A stretch of 38,996 nucleotides of DNA from contig NZ_ABIC01000041.1 of the NCBI RefSeq assembly GCF_000172075.1, positions 1-38,996 on the forward strand, in the 5' to 3' direction. Both the position numbers and the translations under genes were made by a program. How positions within the stretch are numbered: the first letter of the stretch is position 1; each line of letters starts with the position of its first letter. Shown here in pieces: positions 16,924 through 25,638 of the stretch. The stretch is from Shewanella benthica KT99 (GTDB lineage: Bacteria > Pseudomonadota > Gammaproteobacteria > Enterobacterales > Shewanellaceae). The notes under the pieces were generated by a model. It made no database searches, was not told where the DNA came from, and saw only the letters and a program-made list of their open reading frames with translations.

Positions 16924-17941
16924 AAAGCTCTTTCCTACTTAGGGGGTTGATTGCCGTATGAAGGACTTCAATCATGATACTTAAAAATATGATGATCAAG
17001 GCAACTGCCAACACCCCCCCTTGGATCACTGTGTAATCCCTTTGATAGATACCCGAGACTAACCAGGCTCCTACGCCTGGCCATGAGAAAATGACTTCAA
17101 CTATCATGGCGTAACTGGCGAACGTACCTAACATAAGACCTAGACTTTTCAGCACAGGTATCAAGGCGTTGGGCAGAGCATGACGTAACACTATGTGGCT
17201 GGTATGTAGGCCTCTGGCCTCAGCCGCCTTAATGTAGGTCTTATCCATGATGGATATGATCGCCGAGCGTGTGCTTCTCACCACCACAGTGAATGGGAGC
17301 ACGGCCAGGGTGACCGCTGGCAATATGATGTGCTGCAGGGCATCGATAAAGGCTGAGTCTGCATAGGGTGAATCTGAAAGTAGGGTGTCAATCAGCACAA
17401 ATCCTGTGATAGGGTCAATTTCATAGAGCAAGTTTAGCTGGCCAGAGATGGGCAGCCAACCTAGTTGTACACCAAACCAGAGTGATAAGGTTAACCCTAG
17501 CCAAAAAACCGGAATAGAATATCCCGTTAAGGTGATGGTCATTATGGTGTGTTGGGTGATCTTGTTTTTACTCATCGATGCCAAAATGCCGAGGGGGATA
17601 CCAAAAAGCAGAGCTAATACAGCAGCGACAATAGCCAGTTCGAATGATGCGGGTAATACTGCCGCTAGTTCGTCGATCACTGGCTGCTGTGATGTCGCCG
17701 AAACCCCCAAATTACCCGTTACCCTTTGCTGAAGGTATCCAATAAATTGGCCTAATTGGTTACTCTCGAGTCGATAATCTCGATCGATTTGTGCGATCTG
17801 TTCGACTGTTGGGGCATGTATGCCGGTCAGTGCAAACCGTATCTCGACGGGGAAGTGGTGTGTGGCGATAAACAGCACAGCGAGTAGCACCAAGGATGTG
17901 GCCACAAACAGATTCATTCTACGTAACAGATACCGAGCCAT
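16910..17941 (-). CDS. sapB: Sap-type peptide ABC transporter, permease SapB
   Basis: Second inner-membrane permease, 343 residues. The N-terminal membrane segment (about 10-27) is followed by a periplasmic loop and a BPD-type domain. The EAA-like loop AAEARGLHTSHIVLRHALPNAL contacts the ATPase. The sequence YSIPVFWLGLTL is typical of DppB/SapB proteins. Its ATG shares one base with the sapA stop codon (TAATG), and it overlaps sapC, so sapABCDF is one transcript with coupled translation. Confidence 0.93.
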   Translation of the reverse strand: MARYLLRRMNLFVATSLVLLAVLFIATHHFPVEIRFALTGIHAPTVEQIAQIDRDYRLESNQLGQFIGYLQQRVTGNLGVSATSQQPVIDELAAVLPASFELAIVAAVLALLFGIPLGILASMSKNKITQHTIMTITLTGYSIPVFWLGLTLSLWFGVQLGWLPISGQLNLLYEIDPITGFVLIDTLLSDSPYADSAFIDALQHIILPAVTLAVLPFTVVVRSTRSAIISIMDKTYIKAAEARGLHTSHIVLRHALPNALIPVLKSLGLMLGTFASYAMIVEVIFSWPGVGAWLVSGIYQRDYTVIQGGVLAVALIIIFLSIMIEVLHTAINPLSRKELYAAN

Positions 17942-19578
17942 TATCTTATCTCCTCAATATTCATCATATCCCTATTGTGATCGGCATTAAAGGAGATCCC
18001 GCCAAATGGAGTGAGCTGGCTATTATCTATCCCTTTCTTCTTTAAAATAAGTCGGGTCGCATGGGCGAAGGGGAGCATAGGCAGTTCTTGTGCAAACAGA
18101 GCCTCGGCCTCTTGATAGAGGGCTTTACGGTCTTTTTTCGAAGTGATTGATTTTGCTTTAAACAGAATGTCATCGAATTTCGGGTTACACCAACGGGAAC
18201 GATTACTGTTCGACTGTACGGATGCGCAGCTAAGGATCGGAGTAAAAAAGTTGTCTGGATCGCTGTTATCGGCATTCCAACCTATAAGCACAGAGTCGTA
18301 ATCATTCTTGCTTAATTTCTGATTGAATACACTCCAATCATAGCTAACGATATTGACCTTAACGCCTATGTCTGCCAGATCTGCTTGAATGAGTTCAGCC
18401 GTTTTATGGGCATTAGGGTTGTATATACGTGCGACGGGCATGGCCCAGATATCGATTGTGAGGTTTTTTATGCCAGCTTCTCTTAACAATTGTTTGGCTT
18501 TCTCGGGATTATAATCTACTAGGCTCTGATTTTTCGAATATGCCCAAGACATAGGCGGCAGCATGCCGGTAGATCCTACAGCCGTCTTCAGGTAAACCGC
18601 TCTGAGAATATTATCCCTGTCGACGGCGTGGGCTAAGGCTTTACGCACTCTGACATCATTAAAGGGGGGTTTTTGAGTATTAAACGCCCAAAATGCGACA
18701 TTAAACCCAGGCAGTGAATCTACTTCGAGTTCATCATGTTGGAAAATAACCGCGAGTTCTCCAGCCTTTGGTAGGGCCGATACGCTACAATCGCCAGTAA
18801 TGAGTTTAGCCAGTCTGATGGTACTCTTAGGAGTGATATTAAACACTAGCAGTTCTGCAGTGGGCAGGAGTCCCCAATAACCCTCATTACGATGGTAGCG
18901 TATATAGTCGTTCTTGACATATTTGACTAGCTGAAAAGGTCCGGTACCGACGGGGTTACGGTCAATTTTTTCTGGTTCACCTTTTTCAATCAAGCTAGCT
19001 GCATATTCCTCCGACAAGATAACGGCAAACCCGGAAGCTAAATTAGCGATGAAAGAGGCATCTTTATGTTTCAAATGGAAGGCGACTTCATAGTCAGACA
19101 GTTTTTCAATTGACTCGATCTGTTTATCGAAGCCTATGCTCTGAAAAAACGGATATCCCGTCTTGGAGACATGATGAAAAGGGTGGGATGAATCGATCAC
19201 CCGGTTGAATGAGAACAAGACATCGTCAGCATTGAAATGACGTGTCGGTGTAAATTCTGCGGTGTGATGAAAATTAACTGCTCTGCGTAATTGAAAAGTG
19301 TAAGTTAATTCATCGTCACTGAGCTGCCAGTGCGTGGCTAAAGAGGGTTCTATCTGGCCGGATCTTATATCGTAATTCACTAGCCCATTGTAGATCTGCT
19401 GTGAAGTCGCATCCACAGTCGTTCCTGACGTGACCAGTTGCGGATTGAAAGATTCAGGGTTTCCCTCGGAGCAGTAGACTATCCCAGGTGGGACAAGCTT
19501 CGGCCCACAAGCTGCAAGCAAAACACAGATGCAGGATATGGTGGGGTATAAAGATAGACGCTTAAGCAGCACTCTCAT
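17941..19578 (-). CDS. sapA: Sap-type periplasmic peptide-binding lipoprotein SapA
   Basis: Substrate-binding protein of the ABC transporter, extracellular solute-binding family 5, 545 residues. A signal peptide ends with the lipobox LLAAC (Cys24), so the protein should be lipid-anchored; E. coli SapA is usually described as a soluble periplasmic protein, so this is a small difference. Family segments include SEGNPESFNPQL, NGLVNYD, GTGPFQLVKY, VRKALAHAVDRD and a C-terminal LPMLPFAHATR. It is the first gene of the sap operon, 85 bp after pspF on the same strand, with a possible promoter between. Confidence 0.93.
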   Translation of the reverse strand: MRVLLKRLSLYPTISCICVLLAACGPKLVPPGIVYCSEGNPESFNPQLVTSGTTVDATSQQIYNGLVNYDIRSGQIEPSLATHWQLSDDELTYTFQLRRAVNFHHTAEFTPTRHFNADDVLFSFNRVIDSSHPFHHVSKTGYPFFQSIGFDKQIESIEKLSDYEVAFHLKHKDASFIANLASGFAVILSEEYAASLIEKGEPEKIDRNPVGTGPFQLVKYVKNDYIRYHRNEGYWGLLPTAELLVFNITPKSTIRLAKLITGDCSVSALPKAGELAVIFQHDELEVDSLPGFNVAFWAFNTQKPPFNDVRVRKALAHAVDRDNILRAVYLKTAVGSTGMLPPMSWAYSKNQSLVDYNPEKAKQLLREAGIKNLTIDIWAMPVARIYNPNAHKTAELIQADLADIGVKVNIVSYDWSVFNQKLSKNDYDSVLIGWNADNSDPDNFFTPILSCASVQSNSNRSRWCNPKFDDILFKAKSITSKKDRKALYQEAEALFAQELPMLPFAHATRLILKKKGIDNSQLTPFGGISFNADHNRDMMNIEEIR

Positions 19579-19610
19579 CGACAGATCAATTTTTCAGGAC
19601 TTTGGTGGCC

Positions 19611-19640
19611 ATTTTAGCAGTGCTGATCGCCGATGAGCAA
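19611..19640 (-). promoter_or_regulatory. Possible sigma-70 promoter of the sap operon
   Basis: Read on the minus strand, TTGCTC (19640-19635) is followed after 18 bp by TAAAAT (19616-19611), about 33 bp before the sapA start. The pspF-sapA gap is only 85 bp, so read-through from pspF is also possible. Confidence 0.35.
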
Positions 19641-19663
19641 TGAACATATGTTATTAAGGCGTA

Positions 19664-20701
19664 TTAAGTTTTGTCGAGTAAGTTGTATTTTTTTAAAATC
19701 CCGCGTAATTGGTGATAACTTAAGTTTAAAAGTTCGGCGGTTTTCTTTTGGTTAAATTGACCCGCCTCTAATGCTTGTTTTAGAAGTGTGACTTCCAAAT
19801 ATTCACAATGTTCTTTAAAATCAATGGGGAAGTTGATTTTATTATTACTGGGCTCAGGCGAACCCTGGTTGCTCGCCTGATGTTGTCTTGCGCGCGTCTT
19901 CACTCTTGTTGTCGGGCGATAGGGTGAGGCAAAAGGGTCGACCACTATATTGGTAATGGGCGCTTCTATGTCTGGATTACGATAGACGCTTCTCTCCACC
20001 ACGTTTTTAAGCTCGCGTATGTTACCCGGCCAGTTATGATCCATCAGTTGTTGTATTGCTCTGGGGCTGAAGCCAGGAAATAGCTCATGTTTCAGTTGCC
20101 TGGCCATGCCTATGGCAAAGTATTCGGCTAAGATCATGATATCTTCCTGCCTGTGACGCAGAGGAGGCAAGGTGATCACATCAAACGCCAATCTGTCGAG
20201 TAAATCGGCTCTAAATTCACCGGCTTCGGCTAAGGTGGGAAGATCTTCGTTAGCCGCGCAGATCAGCCTGACATCTGTTCGTACTGTTTTACTGCCACCA
20301 ACGCGCTCAAATTCACCGTACTCTATGACGCGAAGCAATTTTTCCTGGACAAGTCCTGAAGTATTCGCCAGCTCATCGAGAAATAAGCTACCGCCATCGG
20401 CGCGCTCAAATCGACCCAGATGTTTTTTATTTGCGCCAGTAAAAGCCCCGGCATCATGGCCAAAAAGCTCACTTTCGAGTAAATTCTCACTCAATGAAGA
20501 ACAATTAAGCTTAATAAAGCTTTGCTCCCAACGTGCGGATAGGAAATGAAGTCGTTCTGCAATTAGCTCCTTACCTGTACCACGTTCGCCAATGATAAGG
20601 ACGGGCTTAGACAGAGGTGCGATCTGTGAAACATGCTCCAATACTTCGAGGAGCGCATTCGATTGACCGATAAGATTATCTTGCTGAAATTGATTTGTCA
20701 C
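19664..20701 (-). CDS. pspF: Psp operon transcriptional activator PspF
   Basis: PspF is a sigma-54-dependent enhancer-binding protein that drives the psp operon and is inhibited directly by PspA. The product is 345 residues and lacks an N-terminal receiver domain, as PspF does. The AAA+ domain starts almost at once: Walker A GERGTGKE (38-45), the sigma-54-contacting GAFTGA (85-90) and Walker B LFLDE (106-110). A linker of about 60 residues rich in Arg, Thr and Asn precedes a C-terminal Fis-type helix-turn-helix (about 318-340). It is divergent from pspA with 177 bp between, and upstream of sapA. Confidence 0.95.
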   Translation of the reverse strand: MTNQFQQDNLIGQSNALLEVLEHVSQIAPLSKPVLIIGERGTGKELIAERLHFLSARWEQSFIKLNCSSLSENLLESELFGHDAGAFTGANKKHLGRFERADGGSLFLDELANTSGLVQEKLLRVIEYGEFERVGGSKTVRTDVRLICAANEDLPTLAEAGEFRADLLDRLAFDVITLPPLRHRQEDIMILAEYFAIGMARQLKHELFPGFSPRAIQQLMDHNWPGNIRELKNVVERSVYRNPDIEAPITNIVVDPFASPYRPTTRVKTRARQHQASNQGSPEPSNNKINFPIDFKEHCEYLEVTLLKQALEAGQFNQKKTAELLNLSYHQLRGILKKYNLLDKT

Positions 20702-20821
20702 AGTAAGTTTTAGTCTTTAACGCTAATAGTTGGTGAAAATAATAATAAGACCCTCTGTTATTAAAAGAAAGAAAAAGTTAATATATTGGTTAAGTTACTG
20801 TATTTTATGAGATATGAAAAG

Positions 20822-20838
20822 TTGGCACAGAAAGTGGA
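20822..20838 (+). promoter_or_regulatory. Sigma-54 promoter of the psp operon
   Basis: TTGGCAC (20822-20828) followed after five bases by GTGGA fits the -24/-12 pattern TTGGCACG-N4-TTGCW, with deviations at the -12 element like those in known psp promoters. It lies about 40 bp upstream of pspA, and the adjacent divergent gene encodes the sigma-54 activator PspF. The AT-rich stretch upstream (20702-20815) would hold the PspF enhancer. Confidence 0.7.
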
Positions 20839-20878
20839 TTAATTTTTACGAAACCAACGTTAATTTAAGGACAGCATT

Positions 20879-21562
20879 ATGGGAATTTTCTCTCGCTTCG
20901 CAGATATCATAAATTCAAATATCTCTTCATTACTGGATAAAGCCGAAGATCCAGAAAAAATGGTTCGCTTGATTATTCAAGAGATGGAAGACACCTTAGT
21001 AGAGGTTCGTTCTACATCGGCTAAAGTATTAGCCCAGAAGAAGGAGATAATCCGTCGTATCACTAAGGTGCAGGGGCAGGTACTCGACTGGGAAGGGAAA
21101 GCCGAGCTTGCATTGTCGAAAGACCGTGAAGACCTTGCTAAAGCCGCTCTGGTTGAAAAACAGCAAGCGAGTGAGCTTGCCGATACCTTGACTCAAGAGC
21201 TTGTGATTGTTGAAGAGCAGATTTCTCGCTTAAAAGAGGAGGTTAACTTGCTGCAGCAGAAGCTAGCCGATGCCAAGGCTCGTCAAAAGACCATCATCAT
21301 GCGTAAGCAAACAGCATCTTCACGCTTAGAAGTGAAGAAGCAACTTGATTCTAGCAAGATAGATAACGCTATGAGTAAGTTTGAGCAGTATGAGCGCCGT
21401 GTAGAGGGACTCGAGTCACAAGTCGATGCCTATGATCTGGGCAACAAGAAAAGTTTAACTGATGAGTTTGCCGCACTGGAAGCCGAAGATTCTGTCAATG
21501 CCGAGCTTGAGGCATTAAAAGCCAAAATAAAGAGCAGCAAGGCAAAAGCTAAAGCCAAATAA
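20879..21562 (+). CDS. pspA: Phage shock protein A
   Basis: PspA is an ESCRT-III-like coiled-coil protein that binds damaged inner membrane and, when free, holds PspF inactive. The product is 227 residues, typical length. The amphipathic N-terminus MGIFSRFADIINSNISSLLDKAEDPEKM (in two segments, the PspA/Vipp1 signature) is followed by almost continuous heptad-like helices to about residue 215, ending in a Lys/Ala-rich tail. It is the first gene of pspABC-ycjX-ycjF, behind a sigma-54 promoter. Confidence 0.97.
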   Translation: MGIFSRFADIINSNISSLLDKAEDPEKMVRLIIQEMEDTLVEVRSTSAKVLAQKKEIIRRITKVQGQVLDWEGKAELALSKDREDLAKAALVEKQQASELADTLTQELVIVEEQISRLKEEVNLLQQKLADAKARQKTIIMRKQTASSRLEVKKQLDSSKIDNAMSKFEQYERRVEGLESQVDAYDLGNKKSLTDEFAALEAEDSVNAELEALKAKIKSSKAKAKAK

Positions 21563-21582
21563 TTACAATTCAGAGGTGAGTT

Positions 21583-21816
21583 ATGAACATGGATATTTTA
21601 ATGGCCCCAATTATTATTTTTCTGATAATCGTGGCGCCCATTTGGCTGATACTTCACTACCGCAGCAAGCGTCAGGTGAGCCAGGGACTTACTGAAGAAG
21701 AGTATTCACAACTTAATGAACTGATCGGCAGAGCCGATAAGATGGCTCAACGTATCGATACATTGGAAGCGATTTTAGACAGTGAATCACCACAATGGAG
21801 GGGACGCAATGAGTAG
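21583..21816 (+). CDS. pspB: Phage shock protein B
   Basis: A 77-residue inner-membrane protein that, with PspC, senses envelope stress and recruits PspA away from PspF. One N-terminal membrane helix (about residues 5-25, APIIIFLIIVAPIWLIL) is followed by a cytoplasmic helical domain with the conserved TEEEYSQLNELIGRADKM. The start has a GAGGTGA ribosome site, 20 bp after pspA. Confidence 0.95.
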   Translation: MNMDILMAPIIIFLIIVAPIWLILHYRSKRQVSQGLTEEEYSQLNELIGRADKMAQRIDTLEAILDSESPQWRGRNE

Positions 21817-21880
21817 CAGTGACATCAGACTTAGTGCGGTTTCAACTGGCGGGGCAGACCTTTTAACGCGGAGGAATTGA
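21809..21880 (+). CDS. Possible 23-residue coupling peptide between pspB and pspC
   Basis: An ATG at 21809 overlaps the last codons of pspB in another frame and opens a 23-codon frame (MSSSDIRLSAV...LLTRRN) that ends with TGA at 21878, one base before the pspC ATG. Its end covers the pspC ribosome site GAGGAA. The geometry would couple pspC translation to pspB. There is no evidence that the peptide itself is functional; it may be only a translational relay or chance. Confidence 0.3.
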   Translation: MSSSDIRLSAVSTGGADLLTRRN

Positions 21881-21881
21881 A

Positions 21882-22277
21882 ATGAGTGACACTAGAGAAC
21901 GTACCTTATATCGCCTTCCTCAATCGGGTAAAATAGCTGGGGTTTGTGCTGGAATCGCAGACTATTTCGGCTTTGAAACCTGGCTAGTGAGAGTGGTCGC
22001 AGTTTCAATACTTCTCTTAGGTGGCTCGGGGATTGTGTTGATCATCTATGTCTTACTCTGGATGATTTTAGATATTAAACTCGGTAGCGACAAAAATAAA
22101 AAAGCGCATAAGGATATAGAAATAAAGAAGAAGGTTTGGCAATCGGGTGAGCCTGCGAAGATGGCTCTGCATGATGTAAATGCTCAATTTAGAAGTTTAG
22201 AAATCAGGCTTCAAAAATTGGAAAGTCATGTCACCTCGGACAGTTTCGACTTGAAACAAGAGATCAATAACCTTTAA
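21882..22277 (+). CDS. pspC: Phage shock protein C
   Basis: Inner-membrane stress sensor of the Psp system, 131 residues. The PspC domain (about 8-66) contains LYRLPQSGKIAGVCAGIADYF followed by the membrane helix LLGGSGIVLIIYVLLWMIL. A cytoplasmic C-terminal helix (QFRSLEIRLQKLESHV) resembles a leucine zipper; in E. coli this region binds PspB or PspA. The ribosome site GAGGAA precedes the ATG. No pspD or pspE follows; ycjX is next. Confidence 0.95.
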   Translation: MSDTRERTLYRLPQSGKIAGVCAGIADYFGFETWLVRVVAVSILLLGGSGIVLIIYVLLWMILDIKLGSDKNKKAHKDIEIKKKVWQSGEPAKMALHDVNAQFRSLEIRLQKLESHVTSDSFDLKQEINNL

Positions 22278-22316
22278 TCCTTCCAATGGGCGGCCCAGTC
22301 GCCCACATAACGTTAA

Positions 22317-23780
22317 GTGCAGGCTATGGGTCGTATCAACCGCTCTTTATCTAAGTTAGGCAAAACATTCAGTAATAAAACTCAATCGTTCGCCCATAGG
22401 GCTTCAGATCGAAATATCAGATTAGCCGTCACTGGACTCTCGGGTTCAGGGAAAACAGCCTTCATCACCGGGCTTGTCAATCAACTTCTTAACGCGGGTC
22501 TCTCAGGAAAGAGTAATAACCTTCCTTTATGGCAAGTCACCAGAGATGAGCGTTTGTATGGCGTAAAGCGTGCGCTTCAGCCAGACTTGACCGTGGCAAG
22601 TTTCGACTATGAGCTAGGCATGAATGCCTTAAAGCAAGCCGTTCCGCAATGGCCAGCATCGACACGTAATATTAGTGAAATCAGGTTAACCCTCAAATAT
22701 CAACCTAGCCAAGGAATATTGGCTAAATTCACTGATAGCGCCAGTCTGTATCTGGATATTATTGACTACCCTGGTGAGTGGCTACTCGATCTGCCTATGC
22801 TCAAACAAAACTATGAGCACTGGTCCATGGCGCAGGAGCTGCGTAAGCCGATATTGGCTAAGTCGCAATATTATCCAGATTTCGTCGCGGCCTTAGACTC
22901 GCTGGAGTTAGGGGCTAATGCCGACGAAGCAGAGTTAAAACGCATAGCCGAGTTATACCGGGAGGTATTGGTAGATAGCGTGCATAAACATGGTTTTTAT
23001 TATGCTCAGCCGGGTCGATTACTCCTTCCCGGTGAGTTTGCCGGCTCCCCGGTGTTGGCTTTTTTTCCTCTGCTAAATACATCCGCAGATGCGCGGGCAA
23101 GCCTTGAAAATACCCATGCTAACTCGGCCTATCAAGTGTTGAAAACTCGCTACAAAGAGTATCAGGACAAGGTGATAAGGCCTTTCTATAAAGACTATTT
23201 TTCTACCTTTGACCGTCAGTTGCTACTGGTCGATTGTTTTACGCCGCTAAACAGAGGCAAGGAGCAGTTCGATGACATGACACAAGCGCTTAATGGCATC
23301 ATGGAGAGTTTTAAATTTGGACAGTCTAACCTATTAAAACGCCTGTTTTCACCCAGGATCGACAAACTGCTCTTCGCGGCGAGTAAGGTCGATCATATCA
23401 CCAGGGATCAACAAGGTAATGTGTTGTCATTACTGACCCAACTGGTTAAACAGAGTCAGAGGCAGGCGAAGTTTGAAGGGTGTGAGGTCGAGACCATGGC
23501 AATCAGTGCCATCAAAGCTACCCAGCACGGCATGATCAGATCGGGTAAGGGCGAAATCGAAGTCGTCAAAGGTGTCAGTTTGAATGACAGAGAGCCAATC
23601 ACTCTGTTTCCGGGGGAAGTGCCAAAATCATTGCCTGGGGCTGATTTTTGGGAGTCTCAGGGCTTTGAGTTTACCAGCTTCGCGCCACCTAATTATGCTC
23701 CTCAATCCGATGAAGCCGATTTTGAACATATACGACTAGACCATTTGCTGCAATTTTTGCTCGGTGACAAGCTCAAATAG
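22317..23780 (+). CDS. ycjX: YcjX family P-loop protein of the psp regulon
   Basis: A predicted NTPase of the DUF463 family, co-regulated with the psp genes in many gammaproteobacteria; its substrate is unknown. The 487-residue protein has Walker A GLSGSGKT (40-47), the segment LDIIDYPGEWLLDLPML and a second conserved region FDRQLLLVDCFTPLN. The frame opens with GTG at 22317; an ATG three codons later (22326) is the alternative, but its ribosome site would be too close. It lies 39 bp after pspC and 22 bp before ycjF, without a terminator. Confidence 0.92.
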   Translation: MQAMGRINRSLSKLGKTFSNKTQSFAHRASDRNIRLAVTGLSGSGKTAFITGLVNQLLNAGLSGKSNNLPLWQVTRDERLYGVKRALQPDLTVASFDYELGMNALKQAVPQWPASTRNISEIRLTLKYQPSQGILAKFTDSASLYLDIIDYPGEWLLDLPMLKQNYEHWSMAQELRKPILAKSQYYPDFVAALDSLELGANADEAELKRIAELYREVLVDSVHKHGFYYAQPGRLLLPGEFAGSPVLAFFPLLNTSADARASLENTHANSAYQVLKTRYKEYQDKVIRPFYKDYFSTFDRQLLLVDCFTPLNRGKEQFDDMTQALNGIMESFKFGQSNLLKRLFSPRIDKLLFAASKVDHITRDQQGNVLSLLTQLVKQSQRQAKFEGCEVETMAISAIKATQHGMIRSGKGEIEVVKGVSLNDREPITLFPGEVPKSLPGADFWESQGFEFTSFAPPNYAPQSDEADFEHIRLDHLLQFLLGDKLK

Positions 23781-23802
23781 TTGGCAGTGATGAGAGAATC
23801 AT

Positions 23803-24984
23803 ATGAAAGATAGAGACGTTGCTCCTTCGCAAGAAGATATGCAAGGCGCTAAAAATGAGGCCGAAAATAGCATCAAACCCAAACAGGTATTTGAATCCAG
23901 AGTGGATGAAGCAGCACCAAGTTTTCGGGACGCTCAGCGATTCGAACAGCAAGCCCAATTTATTCAGACTCCTCATGATAATGAGGGAGAGGCCTTGACC
24001 GACGAGGTCATAGACAATGAGGTCGCTTCTAGCTTATCTGAACGTTCGGGACTGTTTGAAAAAAACATCAGTCGCGCAACCAAACCTCAGCGTTCTCTGC
24101 TTGCCAAGCTCATCATCATGGGACTCATTGCTCTGGCGATCACAGAGACGACTCTGGGGTTGAGGGACGCTTGGCTGGAGAGCCCTTGGTTATTCGGTTT
24201 GTACTCCAGTGTGACTCTGTTGATCTCGTTATGGGCGGGGAAACTCATACTTCGTGAATGGCGTCATTTGCTTAGGCTAAAGTCGGTGGAAGAGGCGCAA
24301 CAAACCGGGGATAGACTCGCTCAAAGTATGCAGCAGGGCGAAGCCGATAAATTTATCGGTAACATCATCACTAATCTACCAGCAGGAATAGATTTTACTC
24401 AGTATCATGACGCTAGCCGAGATGGGCATAACGATGCTGAGAAACTGATTTTATTCGATGAGATCATATTGCGTGATAGAGATAAGGTGGCAAAGAAAAT
24501 TGTTCGCCGCTTCGCGCAAGAATCGGCGCTGTTATTAGCGGCGAGCCCTCTGGCGGTGCTCGATATGGCCATTATTCTGTGGCGAAACCAACGTATGATA
24601 GTCAAGATTGCCCACTGCTATGGTATTGAATTGGGTTACTGGAGCCGTATCAAGTTGATAAGAGGGGTTATCACCAACATCATCTATGCTGGTACCAGTG
24701 AAATAGCGACAGATCTTGGCACTCAATTACTTTCAGTTGAGATGTCCGGTAAGTTGTCTGCCCGTCTTGGACAAGGACTCGGTGGCGGCCTACTGACGGC
24801 TCGTTTAGGTTATCAAGCAATGGCGCTGTGTAGGCCTCTCTCCTTTAAAGAGTCTTCCAGGCCCAGACTTTCAGGAATGCATAAAGAGTTATTGTTAGAT
24901 CTTAAGGCGTTATCTTCTTCGGTATTTAATGGCAAGGTCAAAGAAAAAGTCAAATGTAATAAAGACTTTACATCTGGAACTTGA
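23803..24984 (+). CDS. ycjF: YcjF family inner-membrane protein (DUF697)
   Basis: A 393-residue membrane protein that accompanies ycjX; function unknown. A hydrophilic N-terminal region of about 95 residues is followed by two membrane segments (about 100-119 and 128-149) and the DUF697 region (VRRFAQESALLLAASPLAVLDM; glycine-rich GLGGGLLTARLGYQAM). In E. coli the next gene is tyrR; here it is replaced by an intergenic repeat. Most of 24985-25261 shows nothing I can support beyond weak hairpins. Confidence 0.92.
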   Translation: MKDRDVAPSQEDMQGAKNEAENSIKPKQVFESRVDEAAPSFRDAQRFEQQAQFIQTPHDNEGEALTDEVIDNEVASSLSERSGLFEKNISRATKPQRSLLAKLIIMGLIALAITETTLGLRDAWLESPWLFGLYSSVTLLISLWAGKLILREWRHLLRLKSVEEAQQTGDRLAQSMQQGEADKFIGNIITNLPAGIDFTQYHDASRDGHNDAEKLILFDEIILRDRDKVAKKIVRRFAQESALLLAASPLAVLDMAIILWRNQRMIVKIAHCYGIELGYWSRIKLIRGVITNIIYAGTSEIATDLGTQLLSVEMSGKLSARLGQGLGGGLLTARLGYQAMALCRPLSFKESSRPRLSGMHKELLLDLKALSSSVFNGKVKEKVKCNKDFTSGT

Positions 24985-25261
24985 TTGTTTCTCCGCCACT
25001 GTTTACTCCAGATAGTGTCTGGGTACATGGTGATATCAATCTCACTAAATAGGTGAACAGTTCAGAGCCACTCAGGCTTTTCAATTCAAGGCGCATTGAT
25101 GAGGAAATGGTTGTTCCCTTTTAAGTTAATGCAACGTAGAAGTGGAATGTCTGAGAGGCTCACGTAGTGCGGCTGATGTTTAAAGCAAAGGGCAAAGCAC
25201 TTTAGCTACGTTAGATGCCTTCGATATATGACTGAATGGTCTATTTTGTTCCATACAAAAT

Positions 25262-25498
25262 AAGACATTTCCCTGACCCATAGGGATATGGGAAATGTCT
25301 TGAAAGCGTATGGAACGCTTAAGACCATGGAGGTCAGATGCAGGAGGTACGAGCCCATGGACGGGTGAAGGTAGAATAATGCAGGAGCAATTATCGAGAG
25401 CAACGCAGGAGCTTGTTGCCGAGAATAACTATTAGCTTCAAGCATCCGCAAGCCACATGGATGTGGTGAATGTCTATATTGCAGGAGCAAATATAGAC
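25262..25498 (+). ncRNA. Candidate CsrA/RsmA-binding RNA: array of hairpins with GGA loops
   Basis: In 237 nt the plus strand forms at least seven hairpins with GGA exposed: AAGACATTT...CCCATA-GGGA-TATGGG-AAATGTCTT (25262-25301), AAGCGT-ATGGA-ACGCTT (25304-25320), GACC-ATGGA-GGTC (25323-25335), CCC-ATGGAC-GGG (25354-25365), ATAATGC-AGGA-GCaATTAT (25376-25394), GCAACGC-AGGA-GCttGTTGC (25400-25419), CCACA-TGGA-TGTGG (25453-25466) and GTCTATATTGC-AGGA-GCaAATATAGAC (25472-25498). Stem sequences differ but pairing is kept while the loops stay GGA, the hallmark of CsrB/CsrC/RsmZ-type RNAs that titrate CsrA. Against this, I see no clear GacA box, promoter or terminator, and related hairpins occur elsewhere in the window, so it may be a dispersed repeat. 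Confidence 0.4.
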
Positions 25499-25638
25499 CT
25501 TGCCTACAGCGCTTTGAACTCCCGCTGAACGATCACATTATTAGTAGGATTGATATTTATAACCATCGGCACTTTCATATGACATTATTTATATAATAAT
25601 ATTAACCGCCGGTGGATACTGCTGAGGTAATACAATAA

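Noticed and set aside
25140..25190. GacA/UvrY box upstream of the GGA-hairpin array (TGTCTG...CTCACG)
   Set aside because: Only about seven of twelve conserved positions fit and the spacing is one base short, so it is not counted as support for a CsrB-type gene.
25206..25490. 94-codon minus-strand frame across the hairpin array
   Set aside because: Its repeated Ala-Pro-Ala stretches come from the GCAGGAG loop motif; the structure is on the plus strand and no family pattern is seen.
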